Shown piece after piece: positions 36,778 to 50,600 of a DNA stretch of 64,000 bases. Numbering within the stretch: position 1 is the first letter of the stretch; every line of letters starts with the position of its first letter. This stretch comes from Rana temporaria (Eukaryota > Chordata > Amphibia > Anura > Ranidae): positions 24,907,686 through 24,971,685 of the forward strand of contig NC_053499.1 in the NCBI RefSeq assembly GCF_905171775.1. Direction: 5' to 3'. The position numbers and the translations under genes are program-made. The notes beneath the pieces are model-generated. The model did no database searches. It was not told where the DNA came from and saw only the letters and a list, made by a program, of their open reading frames with translations.

Positions 36778-36890
36778 TAGATGATAGAGAGGAATGATTA
36801 GATAGAGAGATGATAGAGAGGAATGATGGAAGGATTAGATAGAGAGATGATAGAGAGGAATGGTGGAAGGATTAGATAAAGAGATGACAG
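36778..36890. repeat. Continuation of the 37-bp minisatellite
   Basis: About three more units (GATGATAGAGAGGAATGAT and GGAAGGATTAGAT) directly before the ACP2 promoter region. Confidence 0.9.
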
Positions 36891-36911
36891 AGATATTGGG
36901 GAAGCCGCACA

Positions 36912-36918
36912 TCACGTG
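36912..36918 (+). promoter_or_regulatory. TCACGTG box 1 (CLEAR-like, TFEB/MITF-type site)
   Basis: TCACGTG within ATCACGTGCC, about 200 bp before the ATG. The CLEAR consensus of lysosomal genes is GTCACGTGAC, so the central seven bases match. Confidence 0.5.
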
Positions 36919-36949
36919 CCCCTCCCCTCCGCTCACTCAGCATTCCATA

Positions 36950-36956
36950 TCACGTG
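36950..36956 (+). promoter_or_regulatory. TCACGTG box 2 (CLEAR-like)
   Basis: TCACGTG within ATCACGTGTG, 38 bp after box 1 and about 160 bp before the ATG. Confidence 0.5.
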
Positions 36957-37112
36957 TGGCTCCGATCAGCTGACAGAGGTGTCACAATCTGGCAGACGCC
37001 CATCCTCCATATTAGTGCTCCCAGCCAGATGCCTGTGTGTCACCGCTGATCCAGTCCCCACGGGAAGTGGATCCCTGTACCCAAGGTTCCGGGGCCGGGC
37101 ATATTCATAGCT

Positions 37113-37235
37113 ATGGCTGGAAGAAGCGGCCCGGTCTGGGTCTCCGGGTGGGGGAAGGCGGTGCTGGTATTGGTCCAGGTTCTGGCTGTAGCTGTTCACA
37201 CCTCACAGGCTCGTCAGCTCCGTTTTGTCACCGTG
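37113..37235 (+). CDS. ACP2: ACP2 coding exon 1 (residues 1-41)
   Basis: Starts ATG GCT GGA, giving MAGRSG, then a hydrophobic signal core and RQLRFVTV, the usual start of the mature enzyme. Donor GTAAGT at 37236. The next exon joins in phase 0. Confidence 0.93.
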
Positions 37236-39471
37236 GTAAGTGAGGGCAGGCATGACGTCATGTGTGTACCTGTGCACTGCCTGGGTTAGGAGATTGGGAG
37301 ACCCGGAAGTGGCAGGAATAGTCTGTCTCCAGCTTTGTGGCAGACATTGCTGACAATACATTCTATAACAGCCATAGCTGACTGTGTGCTTTTATACATT
37401 TGTCTTTGTGAATTGTCTTTGCTTTTGTCTCAATTGGGTCAGTAAAGCTGTATAGTGATATGAAAGGTGCTGTAACCCATAGCAACCAGAGGTCAGTTAA
37501 TGGGGGGAGGGAGGGTAGAGAGACTTCTGTGGACTGTGATTCCTCGCTTTGGGGACATACTAAAAGAACATCGCCACTGATATTTAAAAGTAGGTTTGCT
37601 GAAGATTAATTTGATATGTCTAAAGATTCTGTCACTAATTGAAATATTTTGTTTCCATTATTCTCTATGGGCATTTCATCTCCCTGTTGAAGTCTATAGA
37701 CATTCCTTTCTGTCATTCCTTTTTTAGTATGTCCCCTTGCTTTGTGGTCGCAGCAAAAATGATCCCCCTTTTGCGTTCAGTGGGCAGTACTGCTGTCAAA
37801 CACGATCTGTTCGAGTAAGTGGGGCCACGGTGTAGCGCACATGGATGTGGCGTGGTGGTGCAGGCTTCACTGCCACTGACGTGTCCTATGTTGACAGCAG
37901 CAGCTGAGGGCTTTAACCACTTGCCTACCAGGAAAAATTCTGACACTTCTCTCCTACATGTAAAAATCTATTTTTATATCATTTTATTTTCTTTCTGAAA
38001 ATGACACAGAACCCCCAAACATTTATTTTTATCGGATACCCTAGAGAATAAAATGGCGGTCGTTGCAACTTTTTATCTCGCACAGTATTTGCGCAGCAAT
38101 TTTTTTTTTTTTTTTGCATAATGTGACCTAACATGTCACACTTCAAAATTGCACACACTCGTGGAATAGCTCTAAACTTTGGTACTTAAAGCGGGGGTTC
38201 ACCCGTACATAAAACTTTTTCCCCTTAGATGTATGCTCGTTTTGTCTAGGGGAATCGGCTAGTTGTTTTAAAATATGAGCATTACTTACCGTTTACGAGA
38301 TGCATCTTCTCCGCCGCTTCCGGGTATGGGCTGTGGGACTGGGCGTTCCTTCTTGATTGACAGTCTTCCGAGAGGCTTCCGACGGCCGCATCCATCGCGT
38401 CACGATTTTCTGAAAGAAGCCGAACGTCGGTGCGCAGGCGCAGTATAGAGCCGCACCGACTTTCGGCTACTAGTGACGCGATGGATGCGACCGTCGGAAG
38501 ACTGTCAATCAAGAAGGAACGCCCGCTCCCGAAGACCCATACCCGGAAGCGACGGAGAAGATGCATCTCGAAAACGGGTAAGTACTGCTCATATTTTAAA
38601 ACAACTAGCCGATTCCCCTAGACAAAACGAGCATCCATCTAAGGGGATTTTTTTAAAAAATTGTCTTATGGGTCAACTCCCGCTTTAAAAATCCCCATAG
38701 CTCTTCTTTTTTTTTTTTTTCTTACTGGTTACATGTTTTGAGTTGCAGAGGAGGTCTGGGGCTACAATTATTTCTCTCACTCTAATGTTCGCGGTGATGC
38801 CTCACATGTGTGATTCGAACACCGTTTACATATGTGGGCGTGACTTGCAGGGGTGCTTTACTTTTTTTTTTTTTTTTACGCTTTTATTTATTTTTTTTGA
38901 TCACTTTTATTCCTATTATAAGGAATGTAAACATCCCTTGTAATAGGAATATGGTATGATTGGACCACTTTACAGTGAGTTTTGGGGTCAATAAGTCCCC
39001 ACATCTCACCTCCTAGGCTGGGAGGCCGGGGGAAAAAAAACAAAAAAACGATCTCTAGCTTCCCAGTCGAGGCAGCACCATTTTTTTTTTGGATGCCGGG
39101 CGTGACATCATAACATCGCGCCCGGCCTCCGAATGATCGTAGACTCTGGGGGCTATCTGGTCCCCCATAAATCTCTATGATCAGCATCCGGGGCCGGCAG
39201 ATCTGTTCTCCAACTCAGCGATGGCAGCGGCGAACCTGGAAAAGCACCAGAGGGGGGTTCCCCTCTCGCCGCCTGTAAGAATAGACAAGCAATCAAACAG
39301 CCGCTATGATCATTATGATGTAGGGAATCACTGCCTGAAAAAGAAGATATCTGAATGATGTCTGTAACTGCAGGCATCATTCAGATATCACCGCTCAAAG
39401 TCAAGGACGTCATATGACATACGTCGGGCAGGAAGCAGTTAAAGCGGAGGTCCACACATGTGTGGGTGTGG

Positions 39472-39502
<31 letters not shown>

Positions 39503-42500
39503 TAAAGCCAGCAGCTACAAATACTGCAGCTGATGACTTCTAAAAAATGCACCCTTACCTGTCCAGCACACCCGCGATGTCAGCAGACGAGGCTGAGCAA
39601 TCGCTCGGTTCTTGGCTGCTTCCGCCGCCATCCTCAGTGAGAGAGTCAGGCTGTGAAGTCTTGCGGCTTCACTGCCCGATTCCCTACTGCACATGTTCGA
39701 GGATCGCATCGAGCCATCACTGGTCCCCGCTTTCTCCTGGGAACCGTGTTTCCTAGAAGACAGCGGGGGGTGACGAGGCTGGACTCCTGCTGGAGTCAGA
39801 ACCCGGAAGTGGTGTAAATACCTGTCTCAGACAGGTATCTGCACCCCCCTCCCCCCTGAAAGGTGCCAAATGTGACACCGGAGGGGGGGGGGTCCAAAAA
39901 GCGGAGATTCACTTTTTGTGTAAACCTACGTTTTAAACACAATCAATGGACCCAGGACCGGAATGGCAGGCTTTTCTGGGTAGATGGGAGGGAGACCAGA
40001 GATCATCATCCAATAACTGATCTCCCTTACCTAGTAAGAACCTGGAAGTGACGTGTAAAACACCACCTCCTGCTGTCAATTTCCCCCGCCAATGTAGCCA
40101 GGAAAGAATCTAATGGAGGATAGGTGAGACATTAGAGGTCTAATAGACCCCTGATGTGCTAATAAAGAGAACCTGTATCACCAAAATATTATCATATAGG
40201 ACAGAGCTTGACAAATTTGCTTTGAATCTAGGAGGCAGTTTTTTTTTTGGCATAGCGCGGGTTGTCAGTGCCCAGGGCAAGGCAAGTAATTTGCGCCCCT
40301 AACTAACAGCAGAGCGGCCAGCCAATAACCCTGAGGTATAGACTGTCTGCAAGGAATGACAGAAAAACCTGTTATAGGGGAAACTCTGCGCTGTTAGGCC
40401 CTGTTCACAGCTGGGTGTTATGGGATTGCAGCAGAATTGCTTTGATTCTGCCCGCAATCTAAAAAAAAAACACACTACAATCACAAAACTTAAATTCGGT
40501 GTCCTTTTCAATACCACCTAAAACGCGGTGCGGTTTTGCACAATTTAATGAGCAGCAAATCGTATTGCGTGAAGCTGTCATCCAAAAAGGAGTAGCAGCT
40601 TCATTTGGGCAACAAGCGTCATGCAATGAGTTTTGCTGCGATTGTCTTGCAATTTACTGCGTGGCAATTCACATCACTTGAAACTTGTCGCCCAAAAAAG
40701 GAGCAGGGGTTTCTTTTGGGCGTCAGGCTTAACAAGATGCGTGACAATTACAGCAAACCGCACCACATTTTAGATGCCGCTGAAAATAATGGCACCTGAA
40801 CCTGCTTTCTGGAATTGCAGTTATTCTGTGGTGATTCCAAATCGCCCCGGTGTGAATGGAGTTGCCCTGGTTCACACATATGCGTTTTTAAACTCCTATT
40901 ATGTGTTCCTATTGAGATTGTTCACACAGATGCGATCCACATGCGTTGCGCTTTGTGTGCCATTATGAAAAGGGTCCTGTGTGGGTTTGTAGTGGTGTAT
41001 TCCACACTCGCAAATGATAGAGTGGCGTGCAGAGATAAGTGTTCACATAGGATTGTTATTGACAGGAGTTTTTGCATTGAAGCCGATGGGAGGCTGAGCT
41101 GTCTTCTGCTAAAACGGTATAAATCTTTGAATACAGAGTGCTTTTTTTTTTTTTTTTATATGGTTCTGGCAGAAACTGCTATATGACCGATATGAGTATT
41201 AATTATCAGCACTGAACTGGGTCAGGAGAGTGGACCGGCTTACATTTACTATGACAAGGAGAGAATTTTAAGTATAATAATAATAACAAGTAATCCCTAA
41301 TAAGTAAGGACCCTTTCACAAGGGGTGCCTCCGCTAAGTGGGGTCCACTTGCTTAGAGCAGGCAAATGACAGGTCCGGGCTATGGGAAGCAGACGCACAC
41401 GCTCTCTTCTTTGCGACAATCGGATGGAAATGGACCGCCTGTTTCCATCAGATACTATCTGGTCCACCAGATGGATGGGGAATAGGACCCACCGTCCATC
41501 TGTTTTTGACCGACAGGATCGGATCGAATGGCGACCCGTGTCCACTGAAATCCGCTGCTCCAAAAAACAGACTGGAGGGTCCCATGAGGTGTGCCTGAAG
41601 AACTGACAGGCGGACCTGATCAGACAGCCCATGTGAAAGGGGTATGGCTATCCTACGGGATAAAAATGACCGCACCAGCCAAGCAGATACTGGCTGGAGA
41701 AAGCGCCCAGAGGCGATTCAGTTCGCATGCGTTGCGCTATACAAGTCATTCATTCATTCATTCAAAGGGACCTAAGGCTTCAGTTATTACAAACAATCAT
41801 TTTGTGACTGGTTCTCTTAACAGCCTGTGTTTAGCAGAGAAACTGAGTCAAATATATGTACGGGGAATGAGGGTTTTGGAAATCATGAATACAATCTGGA
41901 GTTAATTGCTTATAATTGTAACCTGTTTCTGTTGGTGTGAGTGGATGTACTTGTTTAGCAGGTAGCTCCTAACTTTGCACAAAACTTTCTAATGTCCTTC
42001 TTAGTTCTGTGACTGTTATAGTTTAAAGATCTTCCTTTTCTGTGTAGAATTTACATTCTTGTGGCTGTGTGTAGGTTACAGACAGTGGGGTTAACTTACT
42101 AAAATTGGAGAGTGCAAAATCTGGTGCAGCTCTGCATGGTACAAATACTGCAGCTGCTGACTTTTAATATCGGCACACTTGCCTGTCCTGGAGTCCAGCG
42201 CCGTCCGCAGCAGAGTACGAGCGATCACTCGTCACTCTGCTGCCCCCCCGCCATCCTCGGTGAGGGAACCAGGAAGTGAAGAGCTCCGGCTTCACTACCC
42301 GGTTCCCTACAGCTGTGCCTGCTGATTGGCTCCCGCTTTGCTCTGGGAGTCGAGTGTTCCCAGAACACAACGTGGGGGACGGGAGGTGACGTCCTGCCTG
42401 CAGACTGTAGCCAGAAGTGGGTGCAAATACCTGTCTTTAGACAGGTATCTGCACCCCCCTCCCCCTGAAAGGTGTCAAATGTGACACCGGAGGGGGGGAG

Positions 42501-44258
42501 GGATCCGATCAGCGGGAGTTCCACTTTAGGGTGGAGCTCAGCTTTAAAGCAGAGTTCCACCCAGAAGTGCTTCTATCCCGCCAGGTGCCACTTTCTGGCA
42601 CCTTTTGGGGGGGTACCTGTTTTTGACAGGTACCCTTCCCCACTTGCGGAAGACGGCACCACGGCGCTGTCCCTCAGTTAGAAAGTGCAGCGCGCTTCGA
42701 TCATGCACTGTAGGGAACCAGCTGTGAAGCCAAAAGGCTTCACTGGCGGTTTCCCTTACCAGGAATGGTGGCAGCAGCACCCAGGAGTCTATCCAAAAAT
42801 TGTCTGGGGTGCCAACATCGCAGAATATATAAACACATACCTGTCCAGGGATCAAGTTGTCAGCTACAGTATTTGTAACTGCTGACTTTTTTAAAAAAAA
42901 ATACTTTTTTTTTTCCAGGTGGAACTCCTTTTTAAGCTTTGGCAAAAAACCTGGAAGCTGATTGGTTTTTATGTAGAGCTGCACCACATTTTGCATGCTC
43001 CAGTTTTAGTAAATTACCCCCCCCCCCTGTATGTGATGAACAGAAGAAAGGGTTCTTTGCATTTCTGATTTTCTGTCTTTTCTCCTGCAGGTATATCGTC
43101 ATGGTGACCGGTCGCCAGTCAGGGCTTACCCAAAGGATCCTCATCAGGAAAGTGCCTGGCCTCAAGGATTTGGGCAGCTCACACAGGTAGGGTAAAATTG
43201 GTTGCAGATGTTTGCTAAATAATCTTTCACTTAGATATTTAATTCTCCCATCTAATTACAGATGGTGACCCCCTTTCCCTTTTTGATTTTTTTATTATGG
43301 ACTACTTCTAAAAGTCAGGGTCTTGTTTACTCACAGGGTCACTTGTACAGAATAATGTGCATGTAAGAGCAGAGGAAATATGCTTACATTTCTGGTGGCC
43401 TGCGTGTTGAAATGTGTCCGCTACGCTTCTCCTTGGGCACTGTACGTATTCCATACTTCAGAGTGTCAAATACCTGCTCCCCCACTACATGCTGTACCTC
43501 TCATCACTGGCTCATACACTACATAATGTACAAGCCATCAGGAGAAACTACATCTTGTGGTGAGGGTAACAGATATTCAAGGCACCCAAAGGGTCAAATA
43601 ACTTGTGCAGTCAGGAAGCAGCGAAGTGGCAGCATTGCAACACGTACGCTGCTGGAAAGTGGAGTATATTGCATTCCCCGACAAACACTCTCTGGTTCCT
43701 TCTGTCAGCCCTTTCACTTCAGTCTCCTATACTGACATAAGGAGGAACCATCGAGTTCAGCAGAGGAAGCAGGCAACTGACAAACCCCAAAGTGTGCCAG
43801 ATGTGAAGATTCCTCCGGCTGCATAGCTCTGCAGTAGATTGCACTAATAGATGCTGGACCAGATGAGTATAAAGTCTGTACTTTTAGGGCTCTTTCACAC
43901 GGAGCGGACAGTTTCTGGGTCTGCTCCGTGTGTCTCCGTCGGCTCAGCGGGGATCCCCGCTGAGCTGTCGGCGGTTAGGGCGGTCCCCGCACACAGTGCA
44001 GGGACCGCCCTGTCTCAGCTCCGCTCTGCCCTATGGGGAACCGGATGCAGACGGACCGTCTGTCCGTCTGCATCAGTTCCGTTCCGCCGGAAGAAAAATA
44101 GGGTTTTCTTCCGTCCGAAAACCGGATCCCGACGGACGCTAGCGGATGCTCCATCCGCTAACGAATGCGATCCCATAGGGATGTATTACAAGTCCGTTAA
44201 CGGAATTGTAATAACGGACAGGCGGAGCGGACGTCTGAAAGGGGCCTTACAGGTGGCT

Positions 44259-44294
<36 letters not shown>

Positions 44295-47200
44295 TATTTT
44301 CTTAATCAGACTGTAAAGAAGCTTGACTCCAATTTAAAAAAATAAATAAAAATACTTAAAATTTTATACATATTTTATTTAGGTTTGGATTCAGGAGAGA
44401 GAGAGAGAGAGAGAGAAAGAGATAATATATATATTGTCCTGATCTTCAATGTTATAAAAGTGAAAGTAAATCCACCACTAAAGCCCCATACACATGATTA
44501 GATATTCTGTAGATTTCAGATTTACCAAAATCCTATAATATGAGGTCAAACCTTAAGAGTTTCAATTTGTATGCAATCAGGCAGGCCCTTGTACTACATG
44601 GTTTTGGTAAATCCTGAAGACAAAAATCTGCAGAAAATCTAATAGTGTATATGGGCATAAGTCGCCATCTGAACAGGAATACAAGAGAAATTTTCAAATG
44701 GAAGACTTGTTACTGCGACAGCTGACTCAAATAGGATTTCCCTCACTTTGGAAAAGTATCCTCCCACGTTCTGTTGCGTCTACAGGCCAGGTAATAAAGG
44801 AAAAGCTCTCTAAATAGACACCGATGGCAAAAAAAAAAAAAAAAGACATTGTTTGTTTTTACCCTCCTCTATTCAAAACCAAAAAAAAATGGCTTAAAGC
44901 GGAGTTCCAACCACAATTAGCATTTTTTAAATGTATGCCCATTCATCATGCGTTTTTTGTAATATAAATCTGGTCACTTACTATTTTACAATCCGCCGCC
45001 GATCCGCATAGATAATCAAAAAAGATAGTTTATAAAATTATATCTATACCGTTGTCATTTTGCTTGTGGGCAATGTGAAGCCTACAAGCACTTACTTCCT
45101 GGAAGTCTTGGATGGGGAGTGATAATTGGACAGCGCACTGCATCCTGGGAAATGATGACACACATTTCCCAGGAGCATTAGAGGGAGATGTCAGAATCCT
45201 AGGTGGATTCAAAGGCAGATTTCTTGGGACTGCATAGCAACAGGCATTTCCAGATGAGTAAAACATTTTTTCTTTTTTAGTCGTAAGCTAGATTTGAAAG
45301 CAAAATTGTTTTTTGATGGAACCTCCACTTTAACTAGGTTCACACCTGTACGGGTGGGACCCGCACAAATTACCGTGGCTGCAACCACCCAAACAGAGAA
45401 ACGCGGGACACGTGGGCAGGTGCCATTAATCCTAATGGCGTACCGCCCGCACTGGAAGCCACGCTGTATTTGCAGTTCCTATATGGGTTGCGATTTCCAA
45501 AATAGTGCAGGGACTTCGTTCCAGCATTTTGCGGGCACAGCAGCCCATTCACAAGGATGGGCTGTTGTGCACGTGTTAGCGCAGGCTGCATGGCCCGCAA
45601 AAGTGTGAACGTAGCCTAAAGCCACATGCACACGATCAGATTATCCAACGGGAATTGTGTGATGGCAGACTGTTGTCAGACAATCCGACCATTTGTATGC
45701 TCCATCGGACAATTGTTGTCGGATTTTCCAATTGTGTGGACACAAGTCCGTCGGACAAAACTCCAAAGTACAAACACGCATGCTCAGAAGCAATGCTCAC
45801 CATAACACATTGGCAGAAGTTGCCCAAAGGGTGGTGCTAAAGAGCTGATAAAACATCTAGTTTTGTGTTTGTTGGCTGACAATTCTTAGCCGTTTGTATG
45901 CAAGACAAGTTCCTGGCCAACGCCCTTCAGGCAAAAGTCCTATGTTTTGTCCGCATGAAACTCTGAGCGTGTGTATGAGGCTTTAGAGCTTAAACAGCAC
46001 TGTAGTTTGTGCTCTAGTCAGTCTAGACTGCCCACCTAGAGTTGGGCTTTTGCAGTGTGTTAAATCTTTTTACTGGTACGGCTGTCAACCCGTTTTAAAG
46101 TATATGATTTTATCAATGATTTAGTTTGTGTGTGATGGGTAGTCTGATGTGCACAGTTTTTGCACTCTTCTTTCAGATTGGGATGAAGCAGCACTGGGGT
46201 TTGGGACAGGCATTGCGAGAACGATACAAAGGATTCCTTAATGAATCATACAACCGACATGAGGTAAGAAATCGTCCATAAAGACAATAATGTATCTTTC
46301 AATGTTTTTATTGTTTCATGAATTCAAAAATGTTAACCAGTTTATAAAGCTTCTGTACAAAGAACAAATCCTAAAACGCCCTGAGACAACATGGTAGTAA
46401 AATGATAGACTAAAGCCCCGTACGCCGTCGTATGTCTGAGTGCGGTCGGTCGTATCTATGCACCTGATTCAGAGAATCAGTTACGCATAGATATCCCTAA
46501 GATCCAACAGGTGTAAGTGTCTTACACCGTCGTATCTTAGGCTGCATTTTCTGGCTGGCCGCTAGGTGGCGCTTCCGTTTTTGTTTACGCGAGGAATATG
46601 CAAATTACTATTTACGTCGATTCAGAAACGAACGACCGCCCGGCGCTTTTTTTTTGCGTTCGGCTTTTTCCCAGCGTAAAGTTACCCCTGCTATATGAGG
46701 GGTATGTGCGGCGTATCATATGTTTAGTATGGCCGTCGTTCCCGCGTCGAGTTTTGAAAATTTTACGTCGTTTGCGTAGTCGTTCGCGAATAGGGCTGGA
46801 CGTAATTTACGTTCACGTCGAAAGCAATGACGTTTTGCTGCGGATTTTCTAGCATGCGCACTGGGATGTTTTCACGAACGGCAAAAAACGTAAAATACGC
46901 GGGGTCAAGCCATTTTTAAATAAAACAACGCCCCCAACATCCCCATTTGAATTAGACGGGCTTACGCCGGCCCACATACGTTACGCCGCCGTAACTTAGG
47001 GCGCAAGTTCTTTCTGAATACGGAAATTGCGCCCAAAGTTACAGTGGCGTAACGTATCTAGGATACGTTGCGCCGGCCGGACAGATACACCATTGTATCT
47101 GAATCTGGCCCTCTGTGTTCCTGGCAGCACCCTCCAGAGGCTCATTCAGAAGTGTGATTCATTTATTTTATTTTTTTAGCAGTCTTAACGACAATGTATT

Positions 47201-47641
47201 TAAATTTACCACATATTATCACTTTATTATCACTTTATTATAATTAGGGCTGCACTACCACTTTAAGACCAAGTACAAGTACCGATACTTTTTTCCAAGT
47301 ACTCCTCGATACTGATTAATGGTGTTGGCGAGAAATGTGAACTATTAGAAACCTGGGTGTTTGGATCCCAAGCTTTATATAAAATGAACTAGGTTGCGCA
47401 CAGGTCCTTGACGTCCAAGAAAAAAAACCTAGTGCTCGAGGCAGTGTGACCCCCCCCCCCCCCCCCTCAGGATTTTAGAAGGCAGACAGGGTACAAGTTA
47501 ACATTTTTAAGTTTACACAATGAAAATTGTATAGACCAGGGGTGCCCAACCTTTTGAAGAGCGAGGGCCACCTAAGCGACTTGGTAACCAGTCGCGGGCC
47601 ACAATGAGCGGAACGGGTGGATGGCAGCCCACTCTACACTT

Positions 47642-47675
<34 letters not shown>

Positions 47676-50600
47676 GCGGATCGGATTGGAGGTACATCTG
47701 CTACTCCTTAGAGGTGAATGAAGAGTCCAATTGGGTCGGACTGACCGCGTCAAAGGGGCCTATGGCACAGTGCAGGTAACCCGCAGGTGCACTGCTCTGC
47801 ACCTGCGGATAGCTTTGAAAGCAGCCTAGTAACCACTGCAGAACAGATATGCCCATATACACTGTGATTTTAGTAATAAACTTACCTTTAATAACAGTCT
47901 TCTATTCTGTTCCATGCCAGAGTAGGAGGTCGTGGACCACATCAGAGGGCTCTGCGGGCCACTGGTTGGGCACCCCTGGTATAGACAATAAAATGGTATA
48001 GACAAATATACAATATATGACACGAGTCCAATGTTAATAGCAAATAATTGATGCCTTAATACTAACCTAACAAGTTTCTCAGCTACCCTGTGTGCATTGA
48101 TGGGCTAGGGAGAGTACATGTTAGGATCAATGACACCTGACATGTTTCGGACTGAAATGGTCCTTCCTCATAGGCTTACTGTCATTGGAGGAGGAGGAGG
48201 AGTATTCTACAATATAAATAATTTAAAATTGGTACACTAAATGTGATGTATATCTCAAAATCACTTTCTCATGATTTCTCTCAGCGATAAAGTTGTATGA
48301 TCACAACCATATTGATGTTAATAGTATTCAAAGTTATACTTCAATAGACAAACTAGTTAAATATTAAAAACGCAGGTCCTTGATGTCTTACATTTAGGTT
48401 TCACCCCTCCCAGTGTTAAGGCCCTATCCTTTTTTATTTTAGCTTTTCAGTGGGCAGTGGGGGGCTTTTGTGCTTGAAAGTTGAACGAGAGACATGTCTA
48501 AACACCAGCAAGTTCAGTACCTAATCTTGACTTGAGCCTCCAAGCCTGGTCCTAGGACTACGGGGACTGCGCAGGGACACAGGTCTTAATTTAAAGTGAT
48601 TGTAAAGCTTTGTTTTTTATTCCAAAAAATAATAAACATGTCATACTTGCCTGCTCTGTGCTGAGTAGCCCTGATCCCCCCCCCTCTTCTGGGGTCCCCC
48701 ACTGGTACTCCTGGCTCCTACTAGACCCTCCCACCCCTGCCTAATGCCCCCATAAGAAGCTGCTTCCTATGGGGTGCACTTGTGCATGCTTGCTCTACCG
48801 ATCCAACGTCCCCCCCCATTCTCTGATCACAGGTTTTGATTGACAGCAAGCCTGTGAGAGCCAAGGGGAGAAGAGCTGCTGCAGAAGTGCTGGATCCAGA
48901 TTGTGGTCGGGCGAGTATTTAGGAGGGGCTGGGGACGTGGGGGGGGGGGGGTTATTTTTATGTTTTATATCTTAAAGCAAAGTTCCGCTTTAAGCACAGA
49001 TATCTAGTTTTGACAGGTACCTGCTTCCACTTCTGCTCGATCCACCAAGGCTCAAGCAGAATTGCTTCCCCCCCCCCTGCAATCTTCAGGGACATGTCAC
49101 AGGTCCCAGAAGAATGCATGTCTCGCGTATGCATAGTGTGTATCCGCCTGTGGAGCCGCAAGCTGTCACAGCCGGGTTCCCACACTTGCAATGTCGAAAA
49201 GCGAGGCTTCGGGCGGCTGCATCACTGGACCATGAGGCAGATGGGCGTGTGTTTATTAGGTCAGGAGCTACACTTTTTTTTTGTATCTGCTGACTTTTAA
49301 TAGACACAAAAATAAGTGGAACTTTTAATGCACAAATGCCTTTAAGGTAAAAACTTACCTTTTTTAAAATGACTTTAAGGATTAACACAGGTTTTTGTGG
49401 GAACCACGTGGTTTCTGCACTTCAGCACTGTTGTGCATTTTAGGACAAGTCAGGTTAATTTTAAGTAAGTCATCTTTATTATTTCTAGCCCAGAAATGTT
49501 GTGGTGATTTGGTGCTTCTGTTCATCTACCCTACTGTCCTACTTTTAATCAGATCTATGTAAGGAGTACAGATGTGGATCGGACACTAATGAGCGCTGAG
49601 GCCAACCTGGCGGGTCTCTACCCACCTGAAGGCTCCCAGGTATTCCATTCAAACCTCACCTGGCAGCCTATCCCAGTGCATACAGTGCCAGATTCTGAAG
49701 AGCGAGTAAGTAATAATCAACATGGGACTGACAATGTAGAGCTTGTCGCCACTCAGCCACTTTCACGTGTATTTATGTGTGGTGTGTGTTTTTTTTTTTT
49801 TTTTTTTTTTTTAACAGCTCCTGAAGTTTCCATTACTTTCATGTCCGAAATATAAAAAACTGCAGGAGGAGACACGGCACTCTCCAGAATATATCAACAT
49901 GACAAGAGACAATTTGGTAAGGTCATGGAGGGAAGGAATTGTCCAAGCCAGAGAAGCCTATTCTATTTTACTGCTCATAAATTGTGTGTGTGTAAATTTA
50001 TTTATTATCAAAAATATTTTTTTTTTTAAACAGGAATTCATGCAAATGGTAGCAAATGAGACGGGACTGTCTGACTGCTCCTTGGAATCTGTGTGGACAA
50101 TCTCCGACATCCTGTTTTGTGAGGTCAGTGCACAAAACAATATTGTTAATGTTAAAGCTGAACTCTGGGCCACAGAGGATATGAATCCAATGTGATTGCA
50201 CCAAACACCTTTGCAAAACACAGATATAATTATTATTATTCAGGTTTTATATAGCGCCAACAGTTTGCGCAGAGCTTTACATCAGGGAAGACCGTACAGT
50301 CACAATACAATTCAATACAGGAGGGATCAGAGGGCCCTGCTCGTTAGAGCTTACAATCTAGAAGGGAGGGTCAAGTGGAACAAAGGGTAATTGGCTGTGG
50401 GAGATGATCAGATGGACTCAAATGAAAATACAGTTGTTGGGTGTGGGAAGGATAGGCTTCTTTGAAGAGGAGGGTTTTCAGGGATCCTCTAAGGCTGCAT
50501 TCACACTGTAATGCGGCGTATTTTGCTGCTACAAATTGCGGCGTATTTAACCCACGATTTGCCGCGACAAAACGGGTCTTTTTTTTTTTTTTTTACAACA

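Larger units (their letters stand above)
36900..37112 (+). promoter_or_regulatory. ACP2 promoter and 5' UTR region
   Basis: About 210 bp between the end of the minisatellite and the ACP2 start codon. It is moderately GC-rich with no TATA box. It contains two TCACGTG boxes, a CAGCTG E-box near 36967 and a C-rich CCCCTCCCCTCC tract. The transcription start cannot be placed from sequence. The promoter is unusually compact, because tandem repeat DNA begins about 220 bp from the ATG. Confidence 0.65.

Noticed and set aside
1..37000. Exons of NR1H3, MADD or DDB2, the usual ACP2 neighbours
   Set aside because: I looked for recognisable nuclear-receptor or WD-repeat segments on both strands and saw none in the window.
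37037..37243. Alternative plus frame overlapping ACP2 exon 1
   Set aside because: Out of frame with exon 2. The 37113 frame gives a signal peptide and RFVTV joining VYRHGDRSP.
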